A DNA stretch of 45,239 nt from an uncultured Granulicatella sp. (GCA_934193545.1 CAKPVL010000007.1:1-45239), one strand, 5' to 3'; shown: positions 19,935 through 29,154, counted from the first letter of the stretch. Notes: generated by a model not told the origin, from the sequence alone. Made by a program: numbers and translations.

Positions 19935-20201
19935 AGAGACAGTGCACGAGAAACCGTAAATGATTCCTATGAATCCTTACAGATATCTTCATAATTACGG
20001 TAACGTTGCACCGGTTCGAGCCTTAAAAGTCTCTCACCTTTAAATCCTCAAAAAGGGCGTACGGAATAAAATTCCTACGCCCTTTAGCACAGTGGTTGAA
20101 TGGTATGAGCCACACTGTAACCAGTTTGCTCATACCTATTCAACTTTGTGGGGGAAAGAAAACGAAACAGCCTAGATACAATAATGTATCTAGGCTGTTT
20201 C
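19935..20201. other. cluster of four strong hairpins in a gene-free stretch
   Basis: No gene lies between 19927 and 20528. Four structures are packed in the first half. (1) AGAGAC (19935-19940) faces GTCTCT (20029-20034) and encloses nested GTGCA/TGCAC and CCGTAA/TTACGG stems. (2) AAAGGGCGTA-C-GGAAT faces ATTCC-TACGCCCTTT (20052-20085), which followed on the reverse strand by TTTTT could be a reverse terminator. (3) A 17-bp stem with one bulge spans 20095-20144. (4) A 17-bp perfect stem spans 20164-20201. The rest, to 20490, is AT-rich with nothing I can name. This could be a small RNA locus, a murA 3' region or remnants of small repeat elements. Confidence 0.6.
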
Positions 20202-20496
20202 TGTCTTTCTCCCTCGTTTTAATGCGAAGTCACGTTACTGTAATTATAGAATCTGTAAGTTTCTAGTCATCATTTACGTTTGCAACTGCGCTTTAATTAT
20301 TTTACGAATAATCTTTAAATCTTCTTGCTCCAACAATAAAAACACGCAATATAAGATTGAACTAATATAAGGTATACATTATATTGATAAAAATATTAAA
20401 TAAGCTTTTTAAGGGGAAATAGTAGGCGATGGTATCCTTTAATTTTTCGTAAAGGTGTGTAGTTTTTATGTGGTTTTAGAGGGTTTTATGGTACAG

Positions 20497-20502
20497 TATA
20501 AT
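20497..20502 (+). promoter_or_regulatory. -10 box for the penicillin-binding protein gene
   Basis: TATAAT at 20497-20502 lies 27 bases before the start codon; only a weak -35 (TTTTAG, 17 bases upstream) is visible. Confidence 0.55.
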
Positions 20503-20528
20503 AGACTCAATTTAAAAGGAGGATTGTA

Positions 20529-22691
20529 ATGAACGAAGAATTTAACAATCAGAATCATGACGAAGAAACTCTCGAAGTTGAACAAGACACTGAACTCGAG
20601 CACCGTCATACTGAAGAACCCAAAAAACAATCCATTATAAAGAGTATTTGGAATCATAAAATCATGATGGCGATTCGTCGCTTTTGGAGAAAATTTCATG
20701 TAACGAAGCTACTTCTAGCGATGATGCTAACGGTGGTAACACTATTTACGGGATTTTTAGTTTATTCCGCAAAGACAACCGATGTGAGTGGCTTACGTGC
20801 TGGGATGGTTCAAGTGACGGAAGTATATGACCGCAATAACCAAGAAGCCGGCGTACTGAATATCAATAAAGGGGAATTTTTAACGATAGACCAGATTTCT
20901 CCGAATATGATTAATGCGCTTGTTTCTACAGAGGATAAACGTTTCTATGACCACCATGGATTCGATCCGATGGGGCTGCTTCGTGCGACATTTGGCCTGT
21001 TAATGAACCGTGGCCGAGTGACGGGTGGAGGAAGTACCATTACGCAACAATTAGCCAAGAATGCGTTCTTAACTCAGGAACAATCGTTTATGCGAAAAGC
21101 GAAAGAGCTCTTCTTGAGTTTCGAGTTGGAGAAGAAATATTCCAAAGATCAAATTTTGGAGATGTATTTAAATAATGCCTATTTCGGAAATGGGGCGTAC
21201 GGAATTGAAAATGCGTCGCTTCGTTATTTCGGAAAGAGCGCAAAGGATTTAACTATCAGTGAAGCAGCTGTCCTTACGGGAAGCTTAAAAGCACCGAATG
21301 TGTACAATCCGATTGACGATATGGAATCGACGGTGAAACGCCGTGCGACTGTCTTACAGTTGATGGTCGATAATGGCAAAATCACGCAAGAAGAAGCCGA
21401 TAAAGCTGCTGCTGAAGTGATTACCGTGACAGATACGTATGAAGCAAATGCCCGTTATAAATATCCATACTATTTCGATGCGGTTATTAATGAAATCACA
21501 ACGAAATACGGAATTAGCGAAGAAGACTTGCTGAACAAAGGGTATAAAATTTACACAGGTCTAGACCAAAATATGCAAGCAGATTTGGAAGAAACCTTCT
21601 CACACAGTTGGTTATTCCCGAAAGCATCTGACGGTACGGTTGCTCAAGCCGCTTCGATTGCCATGGATCCTCAATCAGGGGATGTCCTTGCGACGGTGGG
21701 TGGACGTACTAACGAGAAACACACTTTCCGTGGATTTAACCGTGCAACACAGCTTCAGGCCCAACCAGGGTCAACGTTTAAACCATTAGCTGTCTATACT
21801 CCGGCGCTGGAAGAAGGGTACCAACCTAATTCTGTTCTTGTCGATGAGAAACGTTCGTATGGTTCGGATAAATATACGCCTGAAAACTGGAATCGAAAAT
21901 ATCAAGGTACCGTGACAATGACGGAAGCCTTGAACCACAGTTGGAATGCTCCTGCTGTATGGTTACTCGATAAAATTGGATTGAAGAAAGGAATCGAGAA
22001 GGTTCATCAATTCGGAATCGAAACAGACCCAGGAGACGAGTACTTAGGGATTGCCCTTGGAGGACTTACAAAAGGGGTCTCTCCAGAGCAAATGGCCTCT
22101 GCTTATACAGCCTTTGCCAATAAAGGTGTTCGTGTGCAACCACGTTTTGTGACAAAAATTGTGGACGCAAACGGAAAAGTCGTTGTGGACAATACAGCTG
22201 TGAAGGAAAACCGTGTAACAACGGAAGAAGTCGCTAAGAAGATGACAAGTATGCTATTAACCGTGTACGGGTCAGAAGGACTTGGCGCACCATTTTCACC
22301 AGCTGGTAAGACGATTGCCGGTAAGACAGGGACAACCGAAGCTATCAATAATGACAATGGTTCTCGTGACCAATGGATGATCGGATATACACCAGACGTA
22401 GTTGTTGCTACTTGGATGGGATATGACCAATCAGGGAACTACTCTTTATCAGCATCTAGCCGTGAAGGGGTAGGACCGCTCTTTAAACTAGAGATGGAAG
22501 GATTGCTTCAATTTACCGCAAATACACCATTTAATGTGGAAGCCGTGAAGACGAAACAAAATAACCAAAACAACAATTCGAATAACGGTGTCGATCAATT
22601 TATCAAAGACGCTCAAAAAGCGGGCGAACAAGTTTGGAATCAAATCCAAGAATGGGGTAAAAACCTCTGGGATAAATTCAGAAATCGATAA
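20529..22691 (+). CDS. pbp2A: class A penicillin-binding protein (PBP2A-type)
   Basis: 720 residues. A charged cytoplasmic tail of about 65 residues is followed by one membrane segment (about 66-84). The transglycosylase domain has the catalytic glutamate in STEDKRFYDHHGFD (E135) and GGGSTITQQLAKN near residue 178. The transpeptidase domain carries the three penicillin-binding motifs: GSTFKP with the acylated Ser415, SWN near residue 477 and K599-TGTT. The C-terminus is a short Asn/Gln-rich tail. It polymerises and cross-links peptidoglycan on the outer face of the membrane. The architecture resembles streptococcal PBP2A more than PBP1A or 1B. Start supported by AAAGGAGG. Transcribed alone. 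Confidence 0.93.
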   Translation: MNEEFNNQNHDEETLEVEQDTELEHRHTEEPKKQSIIKSIWNHKIMMAIRRFWRKFHVTKLLLAMMLTVVTLFTGFLVYSAKTTDVSGLRAGMVQVTEVYDRNNQEAGVLNINKGEFLTIDQISPNMINALVSTEDKRFYDHHGFDPMGLLRATFGLLMNRGRVTGGGSTITQQLAKNAFLTQEQSFMRKAKELFLSFELEKKYSKDQILEMYLNNAYFGNGAYGIENASLRYFGKSAKDLTISEAAVLTGSLKAPNVYNPIDDMESTVKRRATVLQLMVDNGKITQEEADKAAAEVITVTDTYEANARYKYPYYFDAVINEITTKYGISEEDLLNKGYKIYTGLDQNMQADLEETFSHSWLFPKASDGTVAQAASIAMDPQSGDVLATVGGRTNEKHTFRGFNRATQLQAQPGSTFKPLAVYTPALEEGYQPNSVLVDEKRSYGSDKYTPENWNRKYQGTVTMTEALNHSWNAPAVWLLDKIGLKKGIEKVHQFGIETDPGDEYLGIALGGLTKGVSPEQMASAYTAFANKGVRVQPRFVTKIVDANGKVVVDNTAVKENRVTTEEVAKKMTSMLLTVYGSEGLGAPFSPAGKTIAGKTGTTEAINNDNGSRDQWMIGYTPDVVVATWMGYDQSGNYSLSASSREGVGPLFKLEMEGLLQFTANTPFNVEAVKTKQNNQNNNSNNGVDQFIKDAQKAGEQVWNQIQEWGKNLWDKFRNR

Positions 22692-22736
22692 TGCGAACGT
22701 ACGTACGTATTAATAGTTTAGCCCTATAAATTATGG

Positions 22737-22742
22737 TATAAT
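22737..22742 (+). promoter_or_regulatory. -10 box for the YheA-like gene
   Basis: TATAAT at 22737-22742, 27 bases before the start codon. Just upstream (22697-22708) is the self-complementary ACGTACGTACGT, an unusual sequence that could be a protein site. Confidence 0.5.
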
Positions 22743-22769
22743 AAAAGAGTATTTTAAGGAGGAAGAAAC

Positions 22770-23114
22770 ATGAGTAATATTTATGATACAGCCAATCAAT
22801 TAGAACGCGACTTACGCGAATTACAAGAATTCAAAACAGTAAAGGAAAGCTTCGAAGCAATTTATGCTGATGAAACAGCAAAAGCGTTATTCGATGAATT
22901 CCGTACAGTGAATATCGAGTTACAACAAAAACAATTCTCAGGACAAGAAATCACTGAAGAAGATATTCAAAAAGCACAAGAATTAGGACAAAAAGTGTCT
23001 GAAAACGAACATATTAAAGCGTTAATGGAAGCTGAGCAACGTTTGAATACGATTATGCAAGACATCAACCGTATCATCACAAATCCATTACAAGAGCTTT
23101 ATAGCGCAAAATAA
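22770..23114 (+). CDS. YlbF/YmcA/YheA family protein
   Basis: 114 residues, almost wholly helical, of the DUF964 (YlbF/YmcA) family; length and sequence resemble YheA. In Bacillus, YlbF and YmcA form a complex with YaaT that tunes RNase Y-dependent mRNA processing, but the role of YheA is not clear. This one lacks obvious cysteines for the iron-sulphur clusters of the Ylb/Ymc complex. The family helix EDIQKAQELGQKV is at about residues 65-77. GGAGG precedes the start. A terminator follows, and then the yhaO-yhaN-yhaM genes. Confidence 0.87.
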   Translation: MSNIYDTANQLERDLRELQEFKTVKESFEAIYADETAKALFDEFRTVNIELQQKQFSGQEITEEDIQKAQELGQKVSENEHIKALMEAEQRLNTIMQDINRIITNPLQELYSAK

Positions 23115-23148
23115 TTCATTTTAAACGGTTTTATTAAGAATCGATCCA

Positions 23149-23202
23149 AAGCATATTTTCTTTGAACGCACAACAGACGGTTCAGGAAAATATGCTTTTT
23201 TT
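23149..23202 (+). terminator. terminator between the YheA-like gene and yhaO
   Basis: AAGCATATTTTC (23149-23160) pairs perfectly with GAAAATATGCTT (23186-23197), with an inner TGAAC/GTTCA stem, and runs into seven T. It ends 23 bases before the yhaO start, leaving little room for a separate promoter, so yhaO may depend on read-through. Confidence 0.9.
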
Positions 23203-23224
23203 GAAGAAAAGAAAGGAGCAACGT

Positions 23225-24394
23225 ATGGTGAAATTCATCCACGCAGCCGACGTCCATCTAGGGATTACGTACGCAGGTGTCGGAAAGAACCATAAAGATA
23301 TCGCAAGAGAGCTAAAGCAGGCGGCGTTTGATGCTTTTGAAAGAGTCATTGATGTGGCGATTGAAGAAGAAGTCGATGCACTGGTGTTGGCGGGTGATTT
23401 GCTGGATAGTTCTCGTACATTCGTCAAAGAAAAATTGTTCTTGCAGAGTCAGTTGAATCGCCTGGCGCCATTTGGAATTCCTGTCGTTGTAGCGCTTGGA
23501 AATCATGATGCGGGCACTTCATACGTTTCTGGGGAGCATATTTATAGTTTTGGGAGTGCCGTTGAAACGATTGAAGTGGAGACGAGAAACGGGGAACGTG
23601 TGGCCTTTAGTGGGGTTAGTTATGAGGTTCCAGTTGTAGCTACGCGGAAAGTTCAAGAGTATCCGGTTAAGAGTGCCAACTGCGATATTCATATTGGAGT
23701 GCTACATGGAGAGCTTACGACTGCACAAGGTCGTTATGCACCATTTTCGATTCCTGAACTTAGAGAAAAAGGCTATGACTATTGGGCGCTTGGGCATATT
23801 CATACTTGCCAAGAAGTCTCTAGCCAGCCATGTGCGTGGTATAGCGGTACGACGCAAGGAGCGGACCGTAAAGAGAGTGGGCCAAAGGGAGCTTTGCTAG
23901 TTGAAATTATTCCAGGAAATGCCCCAGATGTTCACTTTATTGAAACGAGTAAGATGGATTGGAAGGAAGTAGAACTTTCTATCAGCGAGACCGCTCGTTT
24001 AGAAACTTTACCGTATCTCATCGTAGAGGCGTTGCCGAGTCCTGCTAAACGCAGTCTTGTGACGTTGCATTTACAAACGCAAGAATCGCGATATTCAAGA
24101 GAAGATTTAAAACAACTCACAGAAGTTGTGAATGGATTATTAGAAGAAAACCGAAGCCTTGTAACAGTGATGAGTATTCGAGAACAAGTTACAAAACCGC
24201 TTCGTGGAGCTTCTGGTATTTCACTTGAAGGAGATGTAGATGCATCACTCTTTTCTGAAATGGAAATTGCCAAGAGCGGATTCTCGAATCAGTTAATGAG
24301 CGAATTCCTGCAAAAAGAAGATGTCCAGCAAGAGATTCATGAACGTGCGATGCGTCTATTAGAAGCTCGCTTTTCGGGAAGGGAGGAAGGCTAA
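23225..24394 (+). CDS. yhaO: YhaO, SbcD/Mre11-like DNA nuclease
   Basis: 389 residues from ATG 23225, preceded by AAAGGAG. An in-frame start 63 bases upstream lies in the terminator and is unlikely. The five metallophosphoesterase motifs are visible: HAADVHLG, LAGDLLD, GNHD, LHGE and ALGHIH, which bind two Mn ions in Mre11-type nucleases. The last 150 residues form a capping region. It most likely pairs with the ATPase YhaN, whose start overlaps its stop by one base (TAATG), as SbcD pairs with SbcC. A role in DNA end processing or repair is inferred from the family. Confidence 0.92.
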   Translation: MVKFIHAADVHLGITYAGVGKNHKDIARELKQAAFDAFERVIDVAIEEEVDALVLAGDLLDSSRTFVKEKLFLQSQLNRLAPFGIPVVVALGNHDAGTSYVSGEHIYSFGSAVETIEVETRNGERVAFSGVSYEVPVVATRKVQEYPVKSANCDIHIGVLHGELTTAQGRYAPFSIPELREKGYDYWALGHIHTCQEVSSQPCAWYSGTTQGADRKESGPKGALLVEIIPGNAPDVHFIETSKMDWKEVELSISETARLETLPYLIVEALPSPAKRSLVTLHLQTQESRYSREDLKQLTEVVNGLLEENRSLVTVMSIREQVTKPLRGASGISLEGDVDASLFSEMEIAKSGFSNQLMSEFLQKEDVQQEIHERAMRLLEARFSGREEG

Positions 24395-26838
24395 TGTATA
24401 TTTCAAGAATCGAAATTGATCATTTTGGAAAATGGGAACATGAGACCTTTACTTTCCATCCGAACTTACAAGTCGTTCAAGGTTTGAACGAATCCGGAAA
24501 GACGACCCTTCGACGTTTTATCGAACAGATGCTCTTTGATTTTAAACAAAAGAAAAATGGCGTTTATCCATATCAACCGCTCCATACGAATATGCGTGGT
24601 GGACGGATGTGGATTGAAGATGAAGGGCTAGGAGCTTTAATCATCGAGCGTAGCGCTGTGGGTTCTCAGAGGAAACTCGTTCTAAAGAGTGCAGAAACTG
24701 GACAAGAGCTGCCCGAAACGATGCTGGACCGAGTTCTTCATGAGTTGACGATGAATGAGTACCATTCACTCTTTGGATTCAATGAAGAGGAATTGCAAAA
24801 TAATGCGTTTGGAAGCGAAGAGGAAATCCATCGCTTTCTGTATAGCTTGAGTGTCATGGGACATAAGGGTGCCTACGAGGAGAGTCAGAAGTTACTTTCT
24901 GAGGCGGATAAGTTGTTTCGCCCGCAAGCCAAAAAACTCGAACTCAACGAGCGAATGGACCGACTCGAAGGCTTAACGAATCAATTGGCGCAAACTAAAG
25001 GCGAGAATGCTCTTTATGAAAGTTACCTTACCTCTATCAAGACGCTTCAAGTAGAAGAAGTAGAATTATCTACAAAATTGCAAGAAACAGAATCTAGATT
25101 AGATGTCTTAGAGAATAAGCTCTCTCATTTTGATGCCTTAGAAGAATTCCGTTCAATGGAAGGACTAAATGAGTTCCCTGAAGAGTACGACCATAGTAAG
25201 GCTGTGGAAGCGAGTAATACTTTACGTTCCTTTGAAAAAGAACTCGAACGTACAAAAATCGAATTAGAGCAGGTAAAAGCGGAAGCAGAAGCACTTGGAG
25301 AACTGGCAGAGGATTCGACGCTTGAAGCACTTTACGCGAAGGCTCAAGGTGCAGCAGCGGTAGAAGAGCGTGCCTTTGAATTGGAACGTGAGTTGAAGAC
25401 ACATCCGGGGAATATCGGTGTACAAAGTGAAGATGCCAAGCCGTTTACAGATGCTGAATTAGCCGAATTAGATACCCTTCAAGGAGAAAAAGAACATGTA
25501 GGTCAATTTCAAACAGGAGTCCTTATTGGGCTAGTTGGAATCATTGCCATTATCGTGGTTGGATTTTTAACGAACCAGGTAGTGCTAGGTGTTGAGATTG
25601 CTGCAGCTCTAGGAATTGGAGGAGGAGTCTTCTTACAAAAACCAGGGAAGTTACAATCTCCAAAAAATAGTGCAGTAGACGAACGGGTTCAACAGCTCCT
25701 TTCAGGGAAAGGAATTGAAGTAACTCTAGACGAAGCAAGACGATTTGTTCGAAGAAATGAAGGACGAAGCGTCAATGATTTCTTACAAAAGAAGGCGCAA
25801 TTCGTTCAACTGGAACAAAGACTTTCAGCCTTTAAAGAGGAGAGCAAAGACTTCTGGGCCAAAGAACAAATCATCCCTCCTGCTACTGTGGAGCAACAGC
25901 TACGCATTATCCGTGAGACATGGATGGCTTCTCAAAAACGAGTGGCAAAATTAGAACAACTTCAAGAAAGTATCTTAAAGAAAGAACGCCATTTAGCGCA
26001 ATTGGAACAAGATACAACAGAGGTGCGTGAAGAATTACAAGTTGCCATCTCACCCCTTGGAATTACAACTGTAGAAGAGTTTAGAACGCAGTTACCAACA
26101 CTGGACAATCGTGTAGCCTTAGCGCAAAAGAGAGCGTATATCGAAAAGCAAGTAGCCATCTATACGGATGAAGAAAAAGAAAGCTTGCAACGACAAACGC
26201 TTGAAGAGGAAATTCAAGACGAGTCCTTCACGAAGGCGCAGCTAGAAAGTAAACGAAAAGAAGTTCGTGACCAATTGGCAAGTACGAAAACAAAGGCAGA
26301 ACTTCTTGAAGAAGATGACAATGCGGAAGCCCTTCAGCTTGAAGCAGACTTTGAACGCTTTGAAGTACAAGAGTCTATTAAGGATTGGGCGACGCAAGAG
26401 TATGCAGCCAAATGGATTTTGAAGCAACTTGAAGAAAAAGTTCCAACGAGAGTGCCACTGATTTTAGACGAGGCGAGTCGCATCTTTAGCCGACTCACGA
26501 TGGGACAATATACGAAGATTCTCTTAACGGATACGCAGGCGAAGGTGCAGCAAGCAAATGGCCAGTGGATGGAAGCTTTCTATCTGTCAAAAGGGGCATT
26601 AGATCAACTGTATGTTGCGATTCGTTTTGCTTTTATTTTCCAATTAGCGAAGAAGATGAAAATTCCAGTGTTAATCGATGATGGATTCGTCAATTTTGAT
26701 AGAGAACGCCTATCGATTATGTTAGAATTAATGGAAGAGCTATCACGCGTAACACAAGTTTTTTACTTTACAACGGAAGTTCCGCTTCAGTTACCTAAAG
26801 AGAATGTACTGAAGTTAGGGGAAAGAGAAAGAAGGTAA
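24394..26838 (+). CDS. yhaN: YhaN, SbcC/Rad50-like ATPase with an internal membrane hairpin
   Basis: 814 residues. The N-terminal ATPase half has the Walker A loop GLNESGKTTL near residue 30. Long coiled coils fill about 160-330 and 440-700. Between them is a hydrophobic pair, LIGLVGIIAIIVVGFL and VVLGVEIAAALGIGGG (about residues 374-415), probably two membrane spans, a known peculiarity of YhaN-type proteins. The C-terminal half has the signature LSKGALDQLYVAIRFA and the Walker B IPVLIDDGFVNFD. It is shorter than the Bacillus homologue as I recall it. The start overlaps the yhaO stop, implying translational coupling. yhaM follows three bases after the stop. Confidence 0.92.
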   Translation: MYISRIEIDHFGKWEHETFTFHPNLQVVQGLNESGKTTLRRFIEQMLFDFKQKKNGVYPYQPLHTNMRGGRMWIEDEGLGALIIERSAVGSQRKLVLKSAETGQELPETMLDRVLHELTMNEYHSLFGFNEEELQNNAFGSEEEIHRFLYSLSVMGHKGAYEESQKLLSEADKLFRPQAKKLELNERMDRLEGLTNQLAQTKGENALYESYLTSIKTLQVEEVELSTKLQETESRLDVLENKLSHFDALEEFRSMEGLNEFPEEYDHSKAVEASNTLRSFEKELERTKIELEQVKAEAEALGELAEDSTLEALYAKAQGAAAVEERAFELERELKTHPGNIGVQSEDAKPFTDAELAELDTLQGEKEHVGQFQTGVLIGLVGIIAIIVVGFLTNQVVLGVEIAAALGIGGGVFLQKPGKLQSPKNSAVDERVQQLLSGKGIEVTLDEARRFVRRNEGRSVNDFLQKKAQFVQLEQRLSAFKEESKDFWAKEQIIPPATVEQQLRIIRETWMASQKRVAKLEQLQESILKKERHLAQLEQDTTEVREELQVAISPLGITTVEEFRTQLPTLDNRVALAQKRAYIEKQVAIYTDEEKESLQRQTLEEEIQDESFTKAQLESKRKEVRDQLASTKTKAELLEEDDNAEALQLEADFERFEVQESIKDWATQEYAAKWILKQLEEKVPTRVPLILDEASRIFSRLTMGQYTKILLTDTQAKVQQANGQWMEAFYLSKGALDQLYVAIRFAFIFQLAKKMKIPVLIDDGFVNFDRERLSIMLELMEELSRVTQVFYFTTEVPLQLPKENVLKLGERERR

Positions 26839-26841
26839 ATC

Positions 26842-27798
26842 ATGACAAAAAAATTATATGAATACAATGTGGACGAGAGTTTCGAAATCTGCCTATTGAT
26901 TAAATCAGCAGATGTGCGTATGGCAAAAAATGGCAATCCGTTTATCGCCTTCACGTTCCAAGATCAATCAGGTCAAATGGACGGAAAATATTGGTCTGCG
27001 ACTTCAGACGATATTGCAAAATACGTACCAGGGAAAGTTGTAGTTGTGAACGGAAAACGCGAAATGTACAATAATTCGCCACAAGTGAAAATTGTCAGCC
27101 TTCGACTTACTGACGCTGCAAAAGGAGAGCCAACTTCTGCGAGCCATTTCGTAGAACACGCTCCAATGACGAAGGAAGAAATGGAAGAAGAAGTGAACCA
27201 AATTATGTTCGATATCACAAATCCATATTTGCGTCGTATCGTCCATAATATCTTGAAGAAATACCAAGAAGCCTTCTTCGAGTTCCCTGCAGCGAAACGT
27301 CACCACCATGCGTTTGTAGGTGGTTTAAGTTTCCATACCGTTTCGATGTTACGACTTGCTAAAGCCATCGCGACGCAATATACACAAATCAACCGTTCAT
27401 TATTATATTCTGGTGTGATTTTACATGATATTGGTAAAACGATGGAATTAACAGGCGCAATCGGTACTGAATACACACTTAAAGGGAACTTACTAGGTCA
27501 CATTGTGATCATGGACGAAGAGATTACAAAAGCCTGTGAAGAACTTGATATCGATGAAAATCAAGAAGATGTGCTTTTATTAAAACATGTTGTGCTTGCT
27601 CACCACGGTAAGCTCGAATATGGTTCGCCAGTACGTCCGCAATTACTAGAAGCAGAAGTATTACATCATATCGACTTGTTAGATGCGACGATTACAATGA
27701 TGTCGAATGCACTCGATAAGACAGAACCAGGCGCATTCTCAGAGCGCGTATTCGGTTTAGATAACCGCTCGTTTTATAAACCAACATCAAATGAGTAA
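26842..27798 (+). CDS. yhaM: 3'-5' exoribonuclease YhaM
   Basis: 318 residues, the normal length. An N-terminal OB fold (about 10-90) carries the nucleic-acid-binding strand FIAFTFQDQSGQMDGKYW. The catalytic HD domain (about 150-290) has RHHHAFVGGLSFHT, the paired HD of ILHDIGKT near residue 200, and LAHHGKLEYGSPV near residue 253, which supply the metal ligands. YhaM removes nucleotides from RNA 3' ends after RNase E/Y cuts or rho-independent ends. It is three bases after yhaN and so shares its message, although the functional link between the two is not clear. Confidence 0.95.
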   Translation: MTKKLYEYNVDESFEICLLIKSADVRMAKNGNPFIAFTFQDQSGQMDGKYWSATSDDIAKYVPGKVVVVNGKREMYNNSPQVKIVSLRLTDAAKGEPTSASHFVEHAPMTKEEMEEEVNQIMFDITNPYLRRIVHNILKKYQEAFFEFPAAKRHHHAFVGGLSFHTVSMLRLAKAIATQYTQINRSLLYSGVILHDIGKTMELTGAIGTEYTLKGNLLGHIVIMDEEITKACEELDIDENQEDVLLLKHVVLAHHGKLEYGSPVRPQLLEAEVLHHIDLLDATITMMSNALDKTEPGAFSERVFGLDNRSFYKPTSNE

Positions 27799-27887
27799 GA
27801 ATTAAACGTTGATAGTAAGAATAAATAGATAAGCAAATATTATTACCAGCAAAACTCCAACCGACATTCATTTAATAGAGGTGTGAA

Positions 27888-28412
27888 ATGAAAAAATTGG
27901 GTTCAAAAAGATTGTTAAAATTTATTTTACGGTTTGGAATAGTCCTTGTATTATCTGGGCTTTTATGGATTGTGTTTAGTTTTACTCGTCCAAAATATAA
28001 TGATGATGCTTTGTTTTCTTATGAAATCATCAATCAATCAGATCAGAATATCGAAGAATTGATTATTGGTGAGTATTCTCAGAACGATATTAACTCTCCA
28101 GAGGACCGGGTGTATTTAAAAAACTTAGCAGCTAATTCTAAAACAAAAGGAGCAGTAGACATTTCTAAATCAGAACGAAGTGTTTCTCCATTCTATTTAG
28201 ATTATGTATATCAAGGGAAAAGGAAAACTTTGCTAAAAACGGTATCTGTTGAAACTAGACCCAAAGGACTTCATATCACTATCACTATTAAGGAAGTGGA
28301 TAACGAGGGTTACATGACGGGGACTAGCGAAATCAATTCATTTATTTTTGAAAAACGAGAATTTACTCCAGAAAGTATAAAAAGAGCTGAGGAAGCAACT
28401 ACTACACCATAA
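27888..28412 (+). CDS. membrane-anchored hypothetical protein
   Basis: 174 residues. A basic N-terminus (MKKLGSKRLLK) precedes one membrane segment (about residues 14-32). The rest, about 140 residues, would be outside the cell and looks like a beta-rich domain (FSYEIINQSDQNIEELIIGE...), ending in a Thr-rich tail. No cysteine for lipid attachment and no LPXTG are present. I do not recognise a family. AGAGGTG precedes the ATG. It is flanked by a 90-base gap and its own terminator. Its codon use is more AT-rich than its neighbours, which may hint at transfer. Confidence 0.75.
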   Translation: MKKLGSKRLLKFILRFGIVLVLSGLLWIVFSFTRPKYNDDALFSYEIINQSDQNIEELIIGEYSQNDINSPEDRVYLKNLAANSKTKGAVDISKSERSVSPFYLDYVYQGKRKTLLKTVSVETRPKGLHITITIKEVDNEGYMTGTSEINSFIFEKREFTPESIKRAEEATTTP

Positions 28413-28438
28413 TTAGAAAGTTGTTAGATTGTTTTAAG

Positions 28439-28474
28439 AGGAATTAGGCTAATTTATAGCTTAGTTCCTTTTTT
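28439..28474 (+). terminator. terminator after the membrane orphan
   Basis: AGGAATTAGGCT (28439-28450) pairs with AGCTTAGTTCCT (28458-28469, some G-T pairs) and is followed by a T-run. Confidence 0.85.
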
Positions 28475-28533
28475 GTATTGAAGTGGGTTCCTTCCTGTGC
28501 TACCATAAACACTAAAAGCAAGGAGGACTGTCA

Positions 28534-29082
28534 ATGAATCCAATAGGAACAAAACCAATTCAAACAGAACGATTACTGCTCAGACCTTTTCAAGTAGAAG
28601 ACGCACCAGCGATGTTTAAAAACTGGTCGAGCGATGAAGAGGTGACGCATTACTTGACGTGGCCTCCGCATGAATCTGTCGAAACGACGAAGGAGAGCAT
28701 TAATCGTTGGGTAGACGGCTACCAAAATCCACTTCAATTCAAGTGGGCAATCGTATTTGACAATGAGGTTGTTGGTAGTATCGATGTTGTGCATTTGGAA
28801 GAAAAGCTGGATGCTGTGGAGATTGGATATGCGCTTAGTCGCAAATGCTGGGGAAAAGGAATTATGACAGAAGCGCTCGTAGCAGTGAGTCGCTATCTTT
28901 TAGAAGAAGCGGGTTGTAATAGAGTGGCTGCACGTCACGATGTGAATAATCCAGCCAGCGGAAAAGTGATGCAAAAAGCTGGAATGACTTATGAAGGAAC
29001 GCTGCGACAAAATGGTAAGAATAATCAAGGTATCTGTGATATGGCATATTATTCCATCATTAAAGCAGATAGATTGCAGTAA
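28534..29082 (+). CDS. GNAT family N-acetyltransferase (RimJ/RimL type)
   Basis: 182 residues. The RimJ/RimL-type opening TERLLLRPFQVEDAPAMF is at about residues 10-27. Strand 4, WAIVFDNEVVGSIDVV, is followed by the acetyl-CoA-binding motif region IGYALSRKCWGKGIMTEAL near residue 93, and by AARHDVNNPASGKVMQKAGM near residue 133. These proteins acetylate amino groups on proteins, antibiotics or small molecules; the substrate cannot be told. AAGGAGG lies before the start. It is a single-gene unit with a terminator. Confidence 0.92.
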   Translation: MNPIGTKPIQTERLLLRPFQVEDAPAMFKNWSSDEEVTHYLTWPPHESVETTKESINRWVDGYQNPLQFKWAIVFDNEVVGSIDVVHLEEKLDAVEIGYALSRKCWGKGIMTEALVAVSRYLLEEAGCNRVAARHDVNNPASGKVMQKAGMTYEGTLRQNGKNNQGICDMAYYSIIKADRLQ

Positions 29083-29108
29083 GAGTAAAACAATTAGAAT
29101 GCAACAAG

Positions 29109-29139
29109 AAGACATCTACAAAAAGTAGGTGTCTTTTTT
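29109..29139 (+). terminator. terminator after the acetyltransferase gene
   Basis: AAGACATCTAC pairs with GTAGGTGTCTT around AAAAA and is followed by six T. Confidence 0.93.
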
Positions 29140-29154
29140 CGTGAGCAGATAATT

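Noticed and set aside
19935..20034. tRNA-like layout (6-bp outer stem, GGTTCGAGCC like a T-arm)
   Set aside because: About 100 bases long, no D-arm, no proper T-stem, no CCA or discriminator in the right place.
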